Positions 18,085 through 27,295 of a stretch of 64,000 nt of DNA are shown piece by piece. A program made the translations under genes and the position numbers. Position 1 is the stretch's first letter; every line of letters begins with the position of its first letter. Source of the DNA: Leisingera coralii (GTDB taxonomy: Bacteria > Pseudomonadota > Alphaproteobacteria > Rhodobacterales > Rhodobacteraceae); NCBI RefSeq assembly GCF_049056525.1, contig NZ_JBHUPT010000035.1, positions 1 to 64,000 on the forward strand, read 5' to 3'. The notes under the pieces were generated by a model. It was given only the letters and a program-made list of their open reading frames with translations. It made no database searches and was not told the DNA's origin.

Positions 18085-21000
18085 TTGACGCGGTTTTCCT
18101 TTCACCAGGACAGGCTTGAAACCGTTTCGTCATCCGGCAGGGTCTTTGCCGATCCCAAAAGGATCCGCGTTCGCCGGGTAAGGGCTGTTCTTGTTGCCTT
18201 GGTAACGGCTGTCATTTGCTGGGCTGTGCTGTTTCTTGACGGCTCTTTCTCTTTGCAGTCTGCACTGCGGGAGCTGAATCCATTCTACGATCAAAAGCAT
18301 GGTCATGCTTCTTTTAATGTGGAGGGTTCCAGTTATCATGACCAAGTTCATTTGGCTTCGGCTTTATCGGTGCCGAAATCAGAAATCCTCTGTGAAGATA
18401 GGCGCAGGCAGCCCCTGTTTTCGGCTATGGCGAACACAGCAGTTCCCAAGGTTTTTGGCCATGTGCCTGTGTCATCTGAAGAAGCATTCTTGTCGCTGGA
18501 TGATAGTTGCGGCCAGATTAGCGTGATCGTGCCTGAATGGATCAGCATCGTCGAGAAAGGAGGCCGACCTGCAGTCTCCGTTATCAGCAAGGATACCCGG
18601 ATTGCTGTTGAAGAGTACATCGCCAGGACGGCTTTGCGTCCGCAGCTTCTGCCGGTCATTTTGCTCGGTGAGGCAAGGCAGAAAGAGGTCTTTCTCGATA
18701 GCCTCGCAGATGCAGAGCGAGTGGCGGCGCTGACCGAAGAGATGGCCGCCGAAGTGACGGCATTGAATGCCCAAGGTGCATGCCTGGACTTCACCGGATT
18801 GAAGCCAGACGCATTCCGTCGCCTCAAGCCGCTGATGTCGAGCTTTTCAAAAGCGTTCCGTTCCCGAGGGCTGAAAGCCTGTACTATCCTTGCGGGCCAG
18901 CAGCCCCACTGGAAGGAAGAGGATCTGAGTGATCTGTTTGACCAGATTATCCTGAAGCTCTTTCAGCAGCCTTGGGTGGAGTCCGTGCCAGGCCCGCTTG
19001 CACCTTTCAACTGGACAGCAGACTTGTCCGCTGAGGCAGTCCAGGCTGTCGGAGCAGACAAGCTGGTTGTTGCGCTCGGCAATTTCTCCGTTGAGTGGAC
19101 CTCTGGTGTATCAAAGCCTGAGGTCCTTTCTTACTCGGAGGCTATGCAGAGAATAAGCTCCTCCGGAGGAAAATTGAGATTCAGCGCCAAAGCCCACAAT
19201 AGCTTTAGCCGCTACCGTGACGCCCAAGGGCGTCAGCGCAAGATCTGGATGCTGGATGCCGCGTCAGCTCACAACCAACTTGTCCGCCTAAAGGAACTTG
19301 GCATTGCCAACGTTGCCGTGTGGTCTCTTGGGCAAGAGGATCCCGGGATCTGGAAAGTCCTGCAGCATCAAGATGCTTCCAAAGAAGTTCTAGGGGCAGA
19401 ACTTCGTGTCGTAGAGCTCAACAACTTTGTAGATTACAAGGGGCAGGGCGCGTTTATCCGCATAGACCAGCGCGCATCTGCAGGAGCCCGTCAACTTTTT
19501 TTCGAGGCGGGGACGGGCTTGGTCAGCAACCAGACCTATAGCCTTTTGCCCAAACCATACTCGATAGAGCTGTACGGCAAACCGGACAGGCGCAAGGTTG
19601 TTCTGACCTTTGATGACGGTCCGCATGAGAAATACACCAAGGAAATCCTGGATATTCTGCAGGAAGAGAATGTTCCGGGGTCTTTCTTTGTTGTCGGCAC
19701 CAGTGTCATGAACTCTCCCGACCTGGTTGGCCGGATGGTTGACGAAGGGCACGAGGTTGGTGCGCACAGCTTCTCTCACCCCAGAATGGACCAGATATCC
19801 AATACACGTGTTGATCTGGAATTTTCACTTCTAGACAAGATCATGGCTGGGACCGCCGGCCGGAAGACTATGCTTTACCGCGAACCCTTCCAGCGCAGCG
19901 GCGGCCCGATCAGTGCAGAGCGGGTGGCCTCGCTGGAGGCGGCAGAAGCCCGGGGGTTCGCCATTGCCGGTATGGAAATTGTTCCCAAGGACTGGGAAGG
20001 TTGGGACAGTGGGAAAATCGCAAGTTATGTAATTGATCAGGTGGAAGAGGGGAGCGGCAATGTCATTCTCTTGCATGACGGCGGCCAGAACCGAGCAGCC
20101 ACGGTAGACGCAGTCCGACCGATTATCCGTTCGTTGCGGGCAAAAGGTTATGAGTTCACGACACTCGCGGACCTTCTTGGCACAAGCCGGGCTGCGTTGA
20201 TGCCGGTTGCCGAGGGTGGATCTCCGGTCTTTGACAGGGTTTCCTTTTCCATTGTCTGGATGGCGCAACAAGCTGTCGTCGTTGTTTTCTGGACTGTGCT
20301 CGCAATTGGTTTAGTCCGGTCAGCCGGCATTCTGATCCTGGCGCTTCTGAACCGCCGTGAAAGATTTACCCCCCTGCAAAGGCAGCCGAAGGTTGCGGTG
20401 ATTATCCCTGCCCACAACGAGGCAAAGGTGATCTCCCAGAGCATCGAAAGCGTGCGCGCCAGCGGCTACAAGAACATAGAAGTCGTCGTGGTGGACGACG
20501 GCTCCACTGATGACACATTGATTGAGGTTCTCAAGTTTGGCCACAAGAGCGAAGTCCGCCTCATCTCACAGCCAAACCAAGGGAAGTGGAGTGCGCTTAA
20601 CAGGGCCATTTTGAGCACCGATGCCGAGTTTGTCGTCTGCATTGATGCGGATACGCAAATTTGCAGAAACGCAATTACACACCTTGTCAGGCACTTTGCG
20701 GACCCGAATACCGGAGCAGTGGCAGGTAAAATCATCGCAGGCAACCGCGTAAACCTGCTGACCCGGCTTCAGGCCTTTGAGTATGCAACGTCCCAGAACG
20801 TCGAAAGGAAAGCTTTTGATTTGATCAACGGCATTTTGGTGGTTCCGGGAGCCATCGGGGCGTGGCGGGTTGAGGCTTTGAAGAAAGCGGGGTTGTTCAG
20901 CGAAGAAACTCTGACCGAAGATACTGACCTGACGATCCAAGTGAACCGGGCAGGGTATAATATAGTCTTTGAGCCAAAGGCTAAGGCGTACACCGAAGTG

Positions 21001-21507
21001 CCGGAAAAAGTGGGACAGCTTCTGAAACAGAGGCTCCGCTGGTCCTTTGGAATGTTCCAAAGCGCCTGGAAGCATAAACGGGCGATCATTGAGAGGCGTT
21101 CGGTTGGACTGGTATCAATTTCCGACATGTTTGTGTTTGGCTATGTTTTCCCGCTGTTGGCCCCTATCGCAGATCTGTTTGTGATATTGATGCTGTACAA
21201 GCTGATAGCCGGCGGCTGGGCCGGCGAAGTTGGAAGTTCCCAGCACTCGCAGTCGGCGCAGTACCTGTGGGCCTACCTTGCACTCCCAGCATTGGAGCTA
21301 TTGATTGCTGCTGTTGCAATTACGTCCGATGAAGATGAAAGCAAATGGTCCTTGCTGCTGTTCCCGCTTCAGCGCCTCGTCTACCGCCCGCTCATGTATT
21401 TTTCGGTGATACGCTCGGTCTTGCGTGCCGTAACTGGACGTTTGGCCAGCTGGGGAAGCGTAAAGCGCCAGGGACGAGACTACGGTTTGGTGGTCGGTAA
21501 CACATGA
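18085..21507 (+). CDS. Three-domain polysaccharide synthase: GH18-like, NodB deacetylase, GT2
   Basis: About 1140 residues from TTG 18085, chosen for the GGAGGGGGG ribosome site five bases upstream. A membrane helix lies near residues 35-52. Residues 115-440 look like a GH18/YaaH fold, but the catalytic DxxDxDxE motif is reduced to CLDFTGL, so hydrolase activity is doubtful. Residues 505-700 are a NodB polysaccharide deacetylase: TFDDGP (near 508-513), HSFSHP (561-566), YREPF. After a membrane segment, residues 768-1000 form a processive GT2 synthase: VDDGST, DAD, TED and QRLRW, followed by C-terminal membrane helices. The set resembles PgaB and PgaC merged into one chain, so a partly deacetylated beta-linked N-acetylglucosamine polymer is the likely product (inference). 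Its stop overlaps the next gene by four bases. Confidence 0.85.
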   Translation: MTRFSFHQDRLETVSSSGRVFADPKRIRVRRVRAVLVALVTAVICWAVLFLDGSFSLQSALRELNPFYDQKHGHASFNVEGSSYHDQVHLASALSVPKSEILCEDRRRQPLFSAMANTAVPKVFGHVPVSSEEAFLSLDDSCGQISVIVPEWISIVEKGGRPAVSVISKDTRIAVEEYIARTALRPQLLPVILLGEARQKEVFLDSLADAERVAALTEEMAAEVTALNAQGACLDFTGLKPDAFRRLKPLMSSFSKAFRSRGLKACTILAGQQPHWKEEDLSDLFDQIILKLFQQPWVESVPGPLAPFNWTADLSAEAVQAVGADKLVVALGNFSVEWTSGVSKPEVLSYSEAMQRISSSGGKLRFSAKAHNSFSRYRDAQGRQRKIWMLDAASAHNQLVRLKELGIANVAVWSLGQEDPGIWKVLQHQDASKEVLGAELRVVELNNFVDYKGQGAFIRIDQRASAGARQLFFEAGTGLVSNQTYSLLPKPYSIELYGKPDRRKVVLTFDDGPHEKYTKEILDILQEENVPGSFFVVGTSVMNSPDLVGRMVDEGHEVGAHSFSHPRMDQISNTRVDLEFSLLDKIMAGTAGRKTMLYREPFQRSGGPISAERVASLEAAEARGFAIAGMEIVPKDWEGWDSGKIASYVIDQVEEGSGNVILLHDGGQNRAATVDAVRPIIRSLRAKGYEFTTLADLLGTSRAALMPVAEGGSPVFDRVSFSIVWMAQQAVVVVFWTVLAIGLVRSAGILILALLNRRERFTPLQRQPKVAVIIPAHNEAKVISQSIESVRASGYKNIEVVVVDDGSTDDTLIEVLKFGHKSEVRLISQPNQGKWSALNRAILSTDAEFVVCIDADTQICRNAITHLVRHFADPNTGAVAGKIIAGNRVNLLTRLQAFEYATSQNVERKAFDLINGILVVPGAIGAWRVEALKKAGLFSEETLTEDTDLTIQVNRAGYNIVFEPKAKAYTEVPEKVGQLLKQRLRWSFGMFQSAWKHKRAIIERRSVGLVSISDMFVFGYVFPLLAPIADLFVILMLYKLIAGGWAGEVGSSQHSQSAQYLWAYLALPALELLIAAVAITSDEDESKWSLLLFPLQRLVYRPLMYFSVIRSVLRAVTGRLASWGSVKRQGRDYGLVVGNT

Positions 21508-24053
21508 GACGCAGAGTATTTCTGAAATCGGCTGCGGCTGGGTTGGCTCTGTTCCCACGGATTGGATCAGCTTCCGGGTTGCGGAAGCTGCCTGTGCAAA
21601 CTTTTCCCGTAGTGACAGATATCAATGAAGACGTCTCAATCCCGCATCTCATCGCGGTGATTGATGCCTTTGTTGACCGGAACATTCCGCTGTCCTGCGT
21701 TGTGAACCCCTTTGATAAACACGGCCGCGCGCATACTGCAAGAAGCAAGCTGGCGCAGGTTCTGAACGGATATCTGATTGGCAACAGCGGTTTGGATGTT
21801 GTGCCTTACGTTCCGGATTTGCAGTCGCTGTCCGAGTATTTTCAAGCCCGGGCCGCTCATGACGCAGTCTCTGCCATGCAAGGAATGCTGCGCTCGGGTA
21901 AGGCCGCTCGAAAATCTGCAAGCGTTTTGCAGGCAATCGCGTGTACGGATCTGGAAAAACCGGCTGCTCCGCGCGGGGTGCGTTCCGCAGGCATTCTCAA
22001 TCTCCTGTCGGTTCCAGCACAGTCAGCACCGGTCCGGTCCGAAACCTGGGACAATGGTGTGGTGAGGCTGTATGGCGGCACCTTGCTATCCTTGAAAGAC
22101 CTTGAAGGGAAAGTGCAAGCCGCCGGACCTTCTGCCAGCCAGAACATTGTCTACTTCTCGGCCAAGGACTTCTCTGCAATAGGCTTGAAACAGCTGAAGG
22201 CAGCCGCGGTTCGGTTTGCCAGCGGGCTGTCGCAACAGGAGCTGGATGGAGATGTGTCCCTGTTGCCGGTAACGGACATTCAACTGCGCGACACCTACGG
22301 GTTCAAGCGGATGGTGTGCCTGCATATACTGCACCCGCAGGAGTATGATCGAGATCAATTATCCGGGTATTCAGCATTTACAAAGTTTCTCCAGACAGCC
22401 GGAATCCCCCATTCTAGCGGAGGCCAGTTTTCAAGTAAGGTCGGCAGCGGCTTTTGGGTTCCAACCGAATTTCCGCGAGGGAACGCTGGTGCCAGTTCCG
22501 GACCATCCAGCATGTACCCTGTAGAAATTGAAAACCGGAGTGAGGCCAAAGTCCGCACGGTCAGGCCGTTGGGGCCTGGTATCGGAGTTACCTTTTTAGC
22601 AGAAACGGGCGGAACCCAAGGGTTAGAGGGTGCGGGTTTCCTGCAATTCCCGCAACGGGTCGTCAGCAACAGCGGCGCAGCGGAAGCATTTCGGTCTGCA
22701 ACGGCGGGAACCGGGGATGTGGTGGTCTTAATACAGCCAGAGGCGATTGCATTTCCGCCGGAACGCAAGGCATTGGAAAGCCTTTTGAAGGACATGCTCA
22801 GGGACCAGGGGACGAAGTTTCTCCTTCTTGAAGAGTTCGTCCGAGCCGTTGCCCCGGCTGGACCATTGCCGGCCCGCCTGAGGAAGACGGCTGCCGCCAT
22901 GCCGGAGTTGATAAAGACACGCCAGAACCTCTCGAACGCTGGGCGGCAAGAGCTTTTGGAAGATGCCCGTGTGGCTTGGCAGTATTTCGAAAAATTCACT
23001 AACCCAAGGACCGGGTTGTGCCCAGCGACAGTGGACTTTACGCCGGGAGGGAGGCACCACGAGGCCGTCACTATGTGGGACGTAGGGAGCCACATCAATG
23101 GCTTAGTGGCCGCTTTGCAGATTGGCTTGATCAGCCAAGCGAACTTTGACACCGCTATCCGAAAGATTCTGCCCAATATCACGGGCAGGACGTCCAAGGG
23201 CCGTCACTTGCCGCAGGGATGGATACGGACCGACCGCCGCAAATGGGGCAACAGGGACTTCGACGGATCCGACGCAGGCCGGCTGCTTGCTGCCTTGGAC
23301 AACCTGCGCCGATACAGCAAATTTGGTGAACAACTGGCTGAGCTTGTCTCCTCCTGGGACCTTCAGAAAGTGATCATTGAGGGCGAAATTCACTCGGTCA
23401 CGAATGGAGAATTAGAGACTTCATATGTGTCACATAGCGCCCACTACTCGGCATTGGCGTTCCGACGGTGGGGGGTGCCTGCAAAGTCCCCATATGAGGT
23501 CTTTGCAAACCGGTCGGCAGCCGATGGGCAAATGGCACTGCTCGAAGCTGCGGCGAGAATTGGGCCGTTCGGCGCAGAACCCCTATTGCTTGAGGCTATG
23601 GAAATGGGGATGTCGAAGGAAAGCGCCTATCTGGCTGATGTACTGTTTGCCGCTCAACTGGAGGACTTCCGCGAAACCGGCCGGCTCATCTGCGTCTCGG
23701 AAGGGCCAATCGACAAGTCTCCCTGGTTCCTCTATCAGGGACTGCAACTGGACGCACAGGAGCGCACATGGGCCTTCGACACGGTTGGGCAGGAGCCTGA
23801 GTACAGAGCGCCGGAGTTTCGCGAGGAAAACCTGGTTATCAGCAGTAAGGCTGCCTTTCTATGGTCGGCCTACCAACCGCATGAATACTCTGAGAAACTT
23901 TTTGGGTTTACCAGAAGCGTAGCAAAAACAAGAAACGGGTTTGCTTCGAGCATCTATCTGAAGACCGGTCGGCCAACCGAGGCCTACACAGACTTGAATA
24001 CCAATGGCGTTATTCTTCAGGCTATTGCCCATCGTCTTGCCAGCTCAGACTGA
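21504..24053 (+). CDS. Tat-exported DUF3131 protein of the polysaccharide operon
   Basis: 849 residues. The N-terminus MRRRVFLKSAAAGLALFPRI is a twin-arginine signal. Residues 20-450 have no clear match but contain strings reminiscent of polysaccharide-deacetylase-like folds (FPVVTDINEDVSIPHLIAVI). The C-terminal 380 residues match DUF3131, a predicted alpha/alpha-barrel glycosidase-like domain: ATVDFTPGGRHHEAVTMWDV, then HLPQGWIRTDRRKWGNRDFD, then SSKAAFLWSAYQP. The start overlaps the synthase stop (ATGA), so the pair is co-translated. A role in trimming or modifying the new polymer in the periplasm is plausible; the substrate is unproven. Confidence 0.78.
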   Translation: MRRRVFLKSAAAGLALFPRIGSASGLRKLPVQTFPVVTDINEDVSIPHLIAVIDAFVDRNIPLSCVVNPFDKHGRAHTARSKLAQVLNGYLIGNSGLDVVPYVPDLQSLSEYFQARAAHDAVSAMQGMLRSGKAARKSASVLQAIACTDLEKPAAPRGVRSAGILNLLSVPAQSAPVRSETWDNGVVRLYGGTLLSLKDLEGKVQAAGPSASQNIVYFSAKDFSAIGLKQLKAAAVRFASGLSQQELDGDVSLLPVTDIQLRDTYGFKRMVCLHILHPQEYDRDQLSGYSAFTKFLQTAGIPHSSGGQFSSKVGSGFWVPTEFPRGNAGASSGPSSMYPVEIENRSEAKVRTVRPLGPGIGVTFLAETGGTQGLEGAGFLQFPQRVVSNSGAAEAFRSATAGTGDVVVLIQPEAIAFPPERKALESLLKDMLRDQGTKFLLLEEFVRAVAPAGPLPARLRKTAAAMPELIKTRQNLSNAGRQELLEDARVAWQYFEKFTNPRTGLCPATVDFTPGGRHHEAVTMWDVGSHINGLVAALQIGLISQANFDTAIRKILPNITGRTSKGRHLPQGWIRTDRRKWGNRDFDGSDAGRLLAALDNLRRYSKFGEQLAELVSSWDLQKVIIEGEIHSVTNGELETSYVSHSAHYSALAFRRWGVPAKSPYEVFANRSAADGQMALLEAAARIGPFGAEPLLLEAMEMGMSKESAYLADVLFAAQLEDFRETGRLICVSEGPIDKSPWFLYQGLQLDAQERTWAFDTVGQEPEYRAPEFREENLVISSKAAFLWSAYQPHEYSEKLFGFTRSVAKTRNGFASSIYLKTGRPTEAYTDLNTNGVILQAIAHRLASSD

Positions 24054-24108
24054 CAGGTTAGAGTCGGCAAGACATGGATTTACAGAAAAGCTTAACTGCA
24101 GCTTGGTG

Positions 24109-24738
24109 TTAAAAGGTTGCACACCCGCTGGCTGCAATTTCCCCTGGTGAAACCGGGTAGCCAGGGCCAGGGTTCAGAATAACCGGCTGAATTCCGGTGA
24201 TACGGTTCATACAGCGGTTGACCCAGCTTTCGTCAATCCCTCGGCCGCCAACGTAGATATCCAGCCAGTTATGCCCCTGGTAGCCGCTGTGGCATGGGCC
24301 CGCTTGCGGTTTCGGTCCATCGCCGCACAGATCCTCGACTATTGCGTACCTTTGCAGATTTTTGACGTAGAACTTTGTGCCTGCAGGGTAGTCCATGTAG
24401 CTGCGGCCGTTTCGTTTCACATGCCCGACTGCAAGAGTGACCGGGTCCTCGTAGGTTCCTGTTCCACCAGCCTGCCGGTGGATCACTGGCCGGGCAATCT
24501 GTGCCGAGCCGCGGGGAGTGTTGTCCCAGTAGCTGTAGCCGGTTAAGAATACGTTCATGATTTGTTCTTTTTGGGATGCAGAACTTCCGCCAATCTCCCC
24601 AGGCACACCTTCGTCAACTAGGAGACGGGTGCTGTGCATGCCTTTGAGCCGGTCGCTTGCCTTTTCACTCACACTGCAAGCGGCTGTTGAAAGCAACGTT
24701 CCGGTTAAGAACACAAATTTGGAAATTTTGTAAGTCAT
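24109..24738 (-). CDS. Predicted lipoprotein with a barwin/RlpA-like (DPBB) pattern
   Basis: 209 residues. The N-terminus MTYKISKFVFLTGTLLSTAA, ending in Cys, looks like a lipoprotein signal, although T-A-A-C is not the strongest lipobox. The body contains VFLTGYSYWDNTPRGSAQIA, then YPAGTKFYVKNLQRYAIVED and HNWLDIYVGG. This spacing (T-G-Y, a central VED, a later D-I-Y-V-G-G) recalls double-psi beta-barrel proteins such as RlpA and barwin, but I am not certain of the family. It converges on the DUF3131 gene and may belong to the same cell-envelope function. Confidence 0.55.
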   Translation of the reverse strand: MTYKISKFVFLTGTLLSTAACSVSEKASDRLKGMHSTRLLVDEGVPGEIGGSSASQKEQIMNVFLTGYSYWDNTPRGSAQIARPVIHRQAGGTGTYEDPVTLAVGHVKRNGRSYMDYPAGTKFYVKNLQRYAIVEDLCGDGPKPQAGPCHSGYQGHNWLDIYVGGRGIDESWVNRCMNRITGIQPVILNPGPGYPVSPGEIAASGCATF

Positions 24739-25629
24739 ACCGCCATCCTGTTTAACTGAGAACTCAGGAAGCCGCAGAGCACTTTGATATCGCGGCTGCC
24801 AGCAGTCGCAATATGCATGACGGAGGATAATAACGTGTTAAAATAAAAGGGAGAATTTTAACTCTCTCAAGCCTTGGAGGACAGGTGAGTTGCCGAAAGG
24901 CATGTTTCTTTTCTTGAAGAAGGCGCTGCAGGGTATCCGCCACGCCAGCCGTCAGCCAAACCCGTGTGTTCGATGGCACTGGGATCACGGCATCAACCCC
25001 TCTACCAAGGCCAAGACAGCCGACGGTTCGGTGCTGCCCTCCACCAATATCCGCCGCTCATCTGACAGCGTGATATCCACGCGTTGCGCCGAGACTGGCT
25101 CAGTCAACGTTGGGGCGGAAAAACAGCAGCTTCTTATGTTACTAGTTCCTCGGCACAACAGTGACAGACGGTTGTATTGTCTGACATCCGCACCTGTGGG
25201 CCTGATTGTGGGATTTGCACGACGGAAAGCCGGAACCGGCAAACCGACGGCCGGTCGGGTCGTCAAGGACATCCGCCGTAAGACGCGCAAGCACCATTCG
25301 GCGGAGGAGAGTGAGCGATCGAACGCCATGTGTTCGAGAGAGGTTGCGAACCCGCATCGTGCTGGAGGGTTTGCGTGGCGCTGGCTTTGCAGCCATTCCC
25401 CGGACTTGGCGGCCAGCGGCGCAGTGCGGGCCTGCCGGGCCGGCAGGCGCTGGCCGGGTCCTATCCCGCGGAGCTAACCCTCGATGCGGCGCAGGCTCTC
25501 GCCAGCAAAGCGCGCCGATGCAACGGACCCACCCAAGTTGCGCGGTGCGGCAGTGTGAATGCCAATCAAGCCTTCAACTGGCAGAAAGCACCGCGCTTTG
25601 CGTCTGCACTGGACGGTTACGTTTCAACC
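24739..25629. other. Long non-coding stretch with IS debris
   Basis: About 890 bases without an intact gene. On the plus strand there is an IS3 OrfA fragment (25259-25380, listed separately). On the minus strand near 24985-25090 a frame reads VDITLSDERRILVEGSTEPS, which may be another transposon-gene remnant, but I cannot assign it. The region looks like an insertion scar between the polysaccharide genes and the CDP-sugar cluster. Confidence 0.5.
25259..25380 (+). pseudogene. IS3-family OrfA transposase fragment
   Basis: VVKDIRRKTRKHHSAEE (25259-25309) continues, after about 45 bases of unrelated sequence and a frame change, as RIVLEGLRG (25353-25379). Together these are the well-known N-terminal segment of IS3-family OrfA (DIRRKTRRHYSAEEKIRIVL, then EGLRGE). 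No further OrfA or any OrfB sequence is present, so this is a short, disrupted remnant. Confidence 0.65.
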
Positions 25630-26400
25630 TCAGCTAACGCGCCGCAAGAAACCGTTCTGTGCGACGGTGATCAGCAGACGCTCGTGAATCTGGCTGTTGA
25701 TCTCGAAGTTCCCGGCTTCCTTCAGATAGGACTGGATGGCGGTATAGGGGTTGTTTCCTTTGCCCCAGGGGCGGTCCGGATAGGTGTCCTCCTCCATCTC
25801 CTCGATCAGGGTGTCAAAAACCACGCAGTAGCTGCCCACGGAGGTGAGCGGAGCATAGGCGCGCAGTTCTTGCAGAACGTGGTCATGGGTGTGGTTGCTG
25901 TCCAGGCAGACCAGGATTTTTTTGTAGTCCGCGGCAAAGTCGTAGACCCGCTTGATGATGTCCGTATCCACGGAGGAGCCTTGGATCATTTCAATGCGGG
26001 AGCGCATGGGGTGAGCGTCGATGGCAGCGAGGTTGTGGTCGCGGATGTCGATGTCGATGCCCAGGACCTTGCGTTTGGAGACATTGGGATCAAAGCTTTC
26101 CCCTGTTTCTATGGCATCCACCATATCCAGCATGGCCAGTATGGAGGCGGAGAGGACGAGGGAGCCGCCATGGGCGATGCCAGTTTCGATGATCAGATCC
26201 GGCTTCACCTCGTAGATCAGCTCCTGCATGGCAACAATGTCCTGCGGGTACTGGATAATCGGGCGGTCCATCCAATGGAAGTTGTAGGAATACTTTGCCT
26301 TGGCGGAGCTGCGCAGAAAGTTCAGTGATACCTTCTGAAGTTCCACGTCTGCCTGCATGTCCCGGGTCCGGTCTGCAATTTCGGTTTTGAAGTAGCTCAT
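25630..26400 (-). CDS. CmcI-family (cephalosporin hydroxylase-like) methyltransferase
   Basis: 256 residues. IIETGIAHGGSLVLSASILA is the SAM-binding motif I of the CmcI/rhamnosyl O-methyltransferase family. KVLGIDIDIRDHN and ILVCLDSNHTHDHVLQELRA are also typical, the latter carrying metal-site acidic and His residues. Members often sit in polysaccharide clusters and O-methylate sugars, despite the historical name cephalosporin hydroxylase. It is the last gene of the minus-strand run beginning at rfbF. An O-methylation of the branched deoxyhexose is the likely role, by context. Confidence 0.75.
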   Translation of the reverse strand: MSYFKTEIADRTRDMQADVELQKVSLNFLRSSAKAKYSYNFHWMDRPIIQYPQDIVAMQELIYEVKPDLIIETGIAHGGSLVLSASILAMLDMVDAIETGESFDPNVSKRKVLGIDIDIRDHNLAAIDAHPMRSRIEMIQGSSVDTDIIKRVYDFAADYKKILVCLDSNHTHDHVLQELRAYAPLTSVGSYCVVFDTLIEEMEEDTYPDRPWGKGNNPYTAIQSYLKEAGNFEINSQIHERLLITVAQNGFLRRVS

Positions 26401-26430
26401 TGCGTCACTCTTTTGCTCATATGGGGAAAA

Positions 26431-27276
26431 TTACGATTGAAGCAGGGGTTCGGGGCGTTGCCCGATCACGCAGGGGGGGTCGTCCGGATTGTCGGGACGG
26501 GCGCCAAAGATCAGGAGGTCGCGGCGGCCGTATTGATCGGCGATGGATTCTGCGATCATCCGAACCGAGGTGCCGGAACCGCTGCAGATGTTTGTTATGC
26601 CGGTCCGGCAAGAGAGGGCATCCTGCACCAGCAGCGCGGCGGCGTCATCGACATCCATGAAGTCGCGGATCTGGCTGCCGGAGCTGAGCTCAAGCGGCCT
26701 TCCTTCTGCGAGGTTGGCATGCAGGGAGGCAATCAACCGCCGGGGGTCTTCGCCTGCGCCGTAGAGGTAGAACAGGCGCGCCCATAGAAAGGACACCCCC
26801 GCCAGCGGCAGGGTTGCCTGCAAAGCCATTGCGCAAGCAGCCTTGGCCGCGGCATAGGGGGATTGCGGGTCCAGGCGGGTGCCGGGTGCGGCAAGGCCGC
26901 TGCTCAGGTCGTATTCCAAGCAGCTGCCGATGCCGACGAAACGGGGAACTCCGGCCTGCTGGACACCCTCTGCCAGGGCCATCGTTCCGGCGACGCACTG
27001 CAGGTTCCTTGGTGAAGTCTGGTATTTTCCGGGCTCGGCATACCAAGCCATATGCAGCACTAGGTCATAGCCTCTGGCGGTATCGGCCCACCAGCTGGCT
27101 GGCAAGGAAAACAGATCCTGAACCTCGATGATGCTGTCCTGTTCACTCCGTTCGCCGATGCGGTCCGCGGTGCCCTGGCGCACCACGTGGCACAGCACAT
27201 GGCCGCCCTTGTGCAGCTGCCGGGTTACGGCCCGGCCGACAAATCCTGTGGACCCTGTAAGGAGGATGCGTGTCAT
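26431..27276 (-). CDS. NAD-dependent epimerase/dehydratase (extended SDR)
   Basis: 281 residues from ATG 27276, the start of the Rossmann motif MTRILLTGSTGFVGRAVTRQ. The Ser/Tyr/Lys triad region includes GIGSCLEYD and DPQSPYAAAKAACAMAL (YxxxK). RDFMDVDDAAALLVQDALSC matches sugar-nucleotide epimerases. In this cluster it probably reduces or epimerises the 4-keto group of the C-methylated CDP-sugar, the usual last step; that is inference from position. An upstream extension to 27549 would overlap the glycosyltransferase gene and has no ribosome site. Confidence 0.78.
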   Translation of the reverse strand: MTRILLTGSTGFVGRAVTRQLHKGGHVLCHVVRQGTADRIGERSEQDSIIEVQDLFSLPASWWADTARGYDLVLHMAWYAEPGKYQTSPRNLQCVAGTMALAEGVQQAGVPRFVGIGSCLEYDLSSGLAAPGTRLDPQSPYAAAKAACAMALQATLPLAGVSFLWARLFYLYGAGEDPRRLIASLHANLAEGRPLELSSGSQIRDFMDVDDAAALLVQDALSCRTGITNICSGSGTSVRMIAESIADQYGRRDLLIFGARPDNPDDPPCVIGQRPEPLLQS

Positions 27277-27295
27277 GTCAGGCTGCGCCTTGTTC

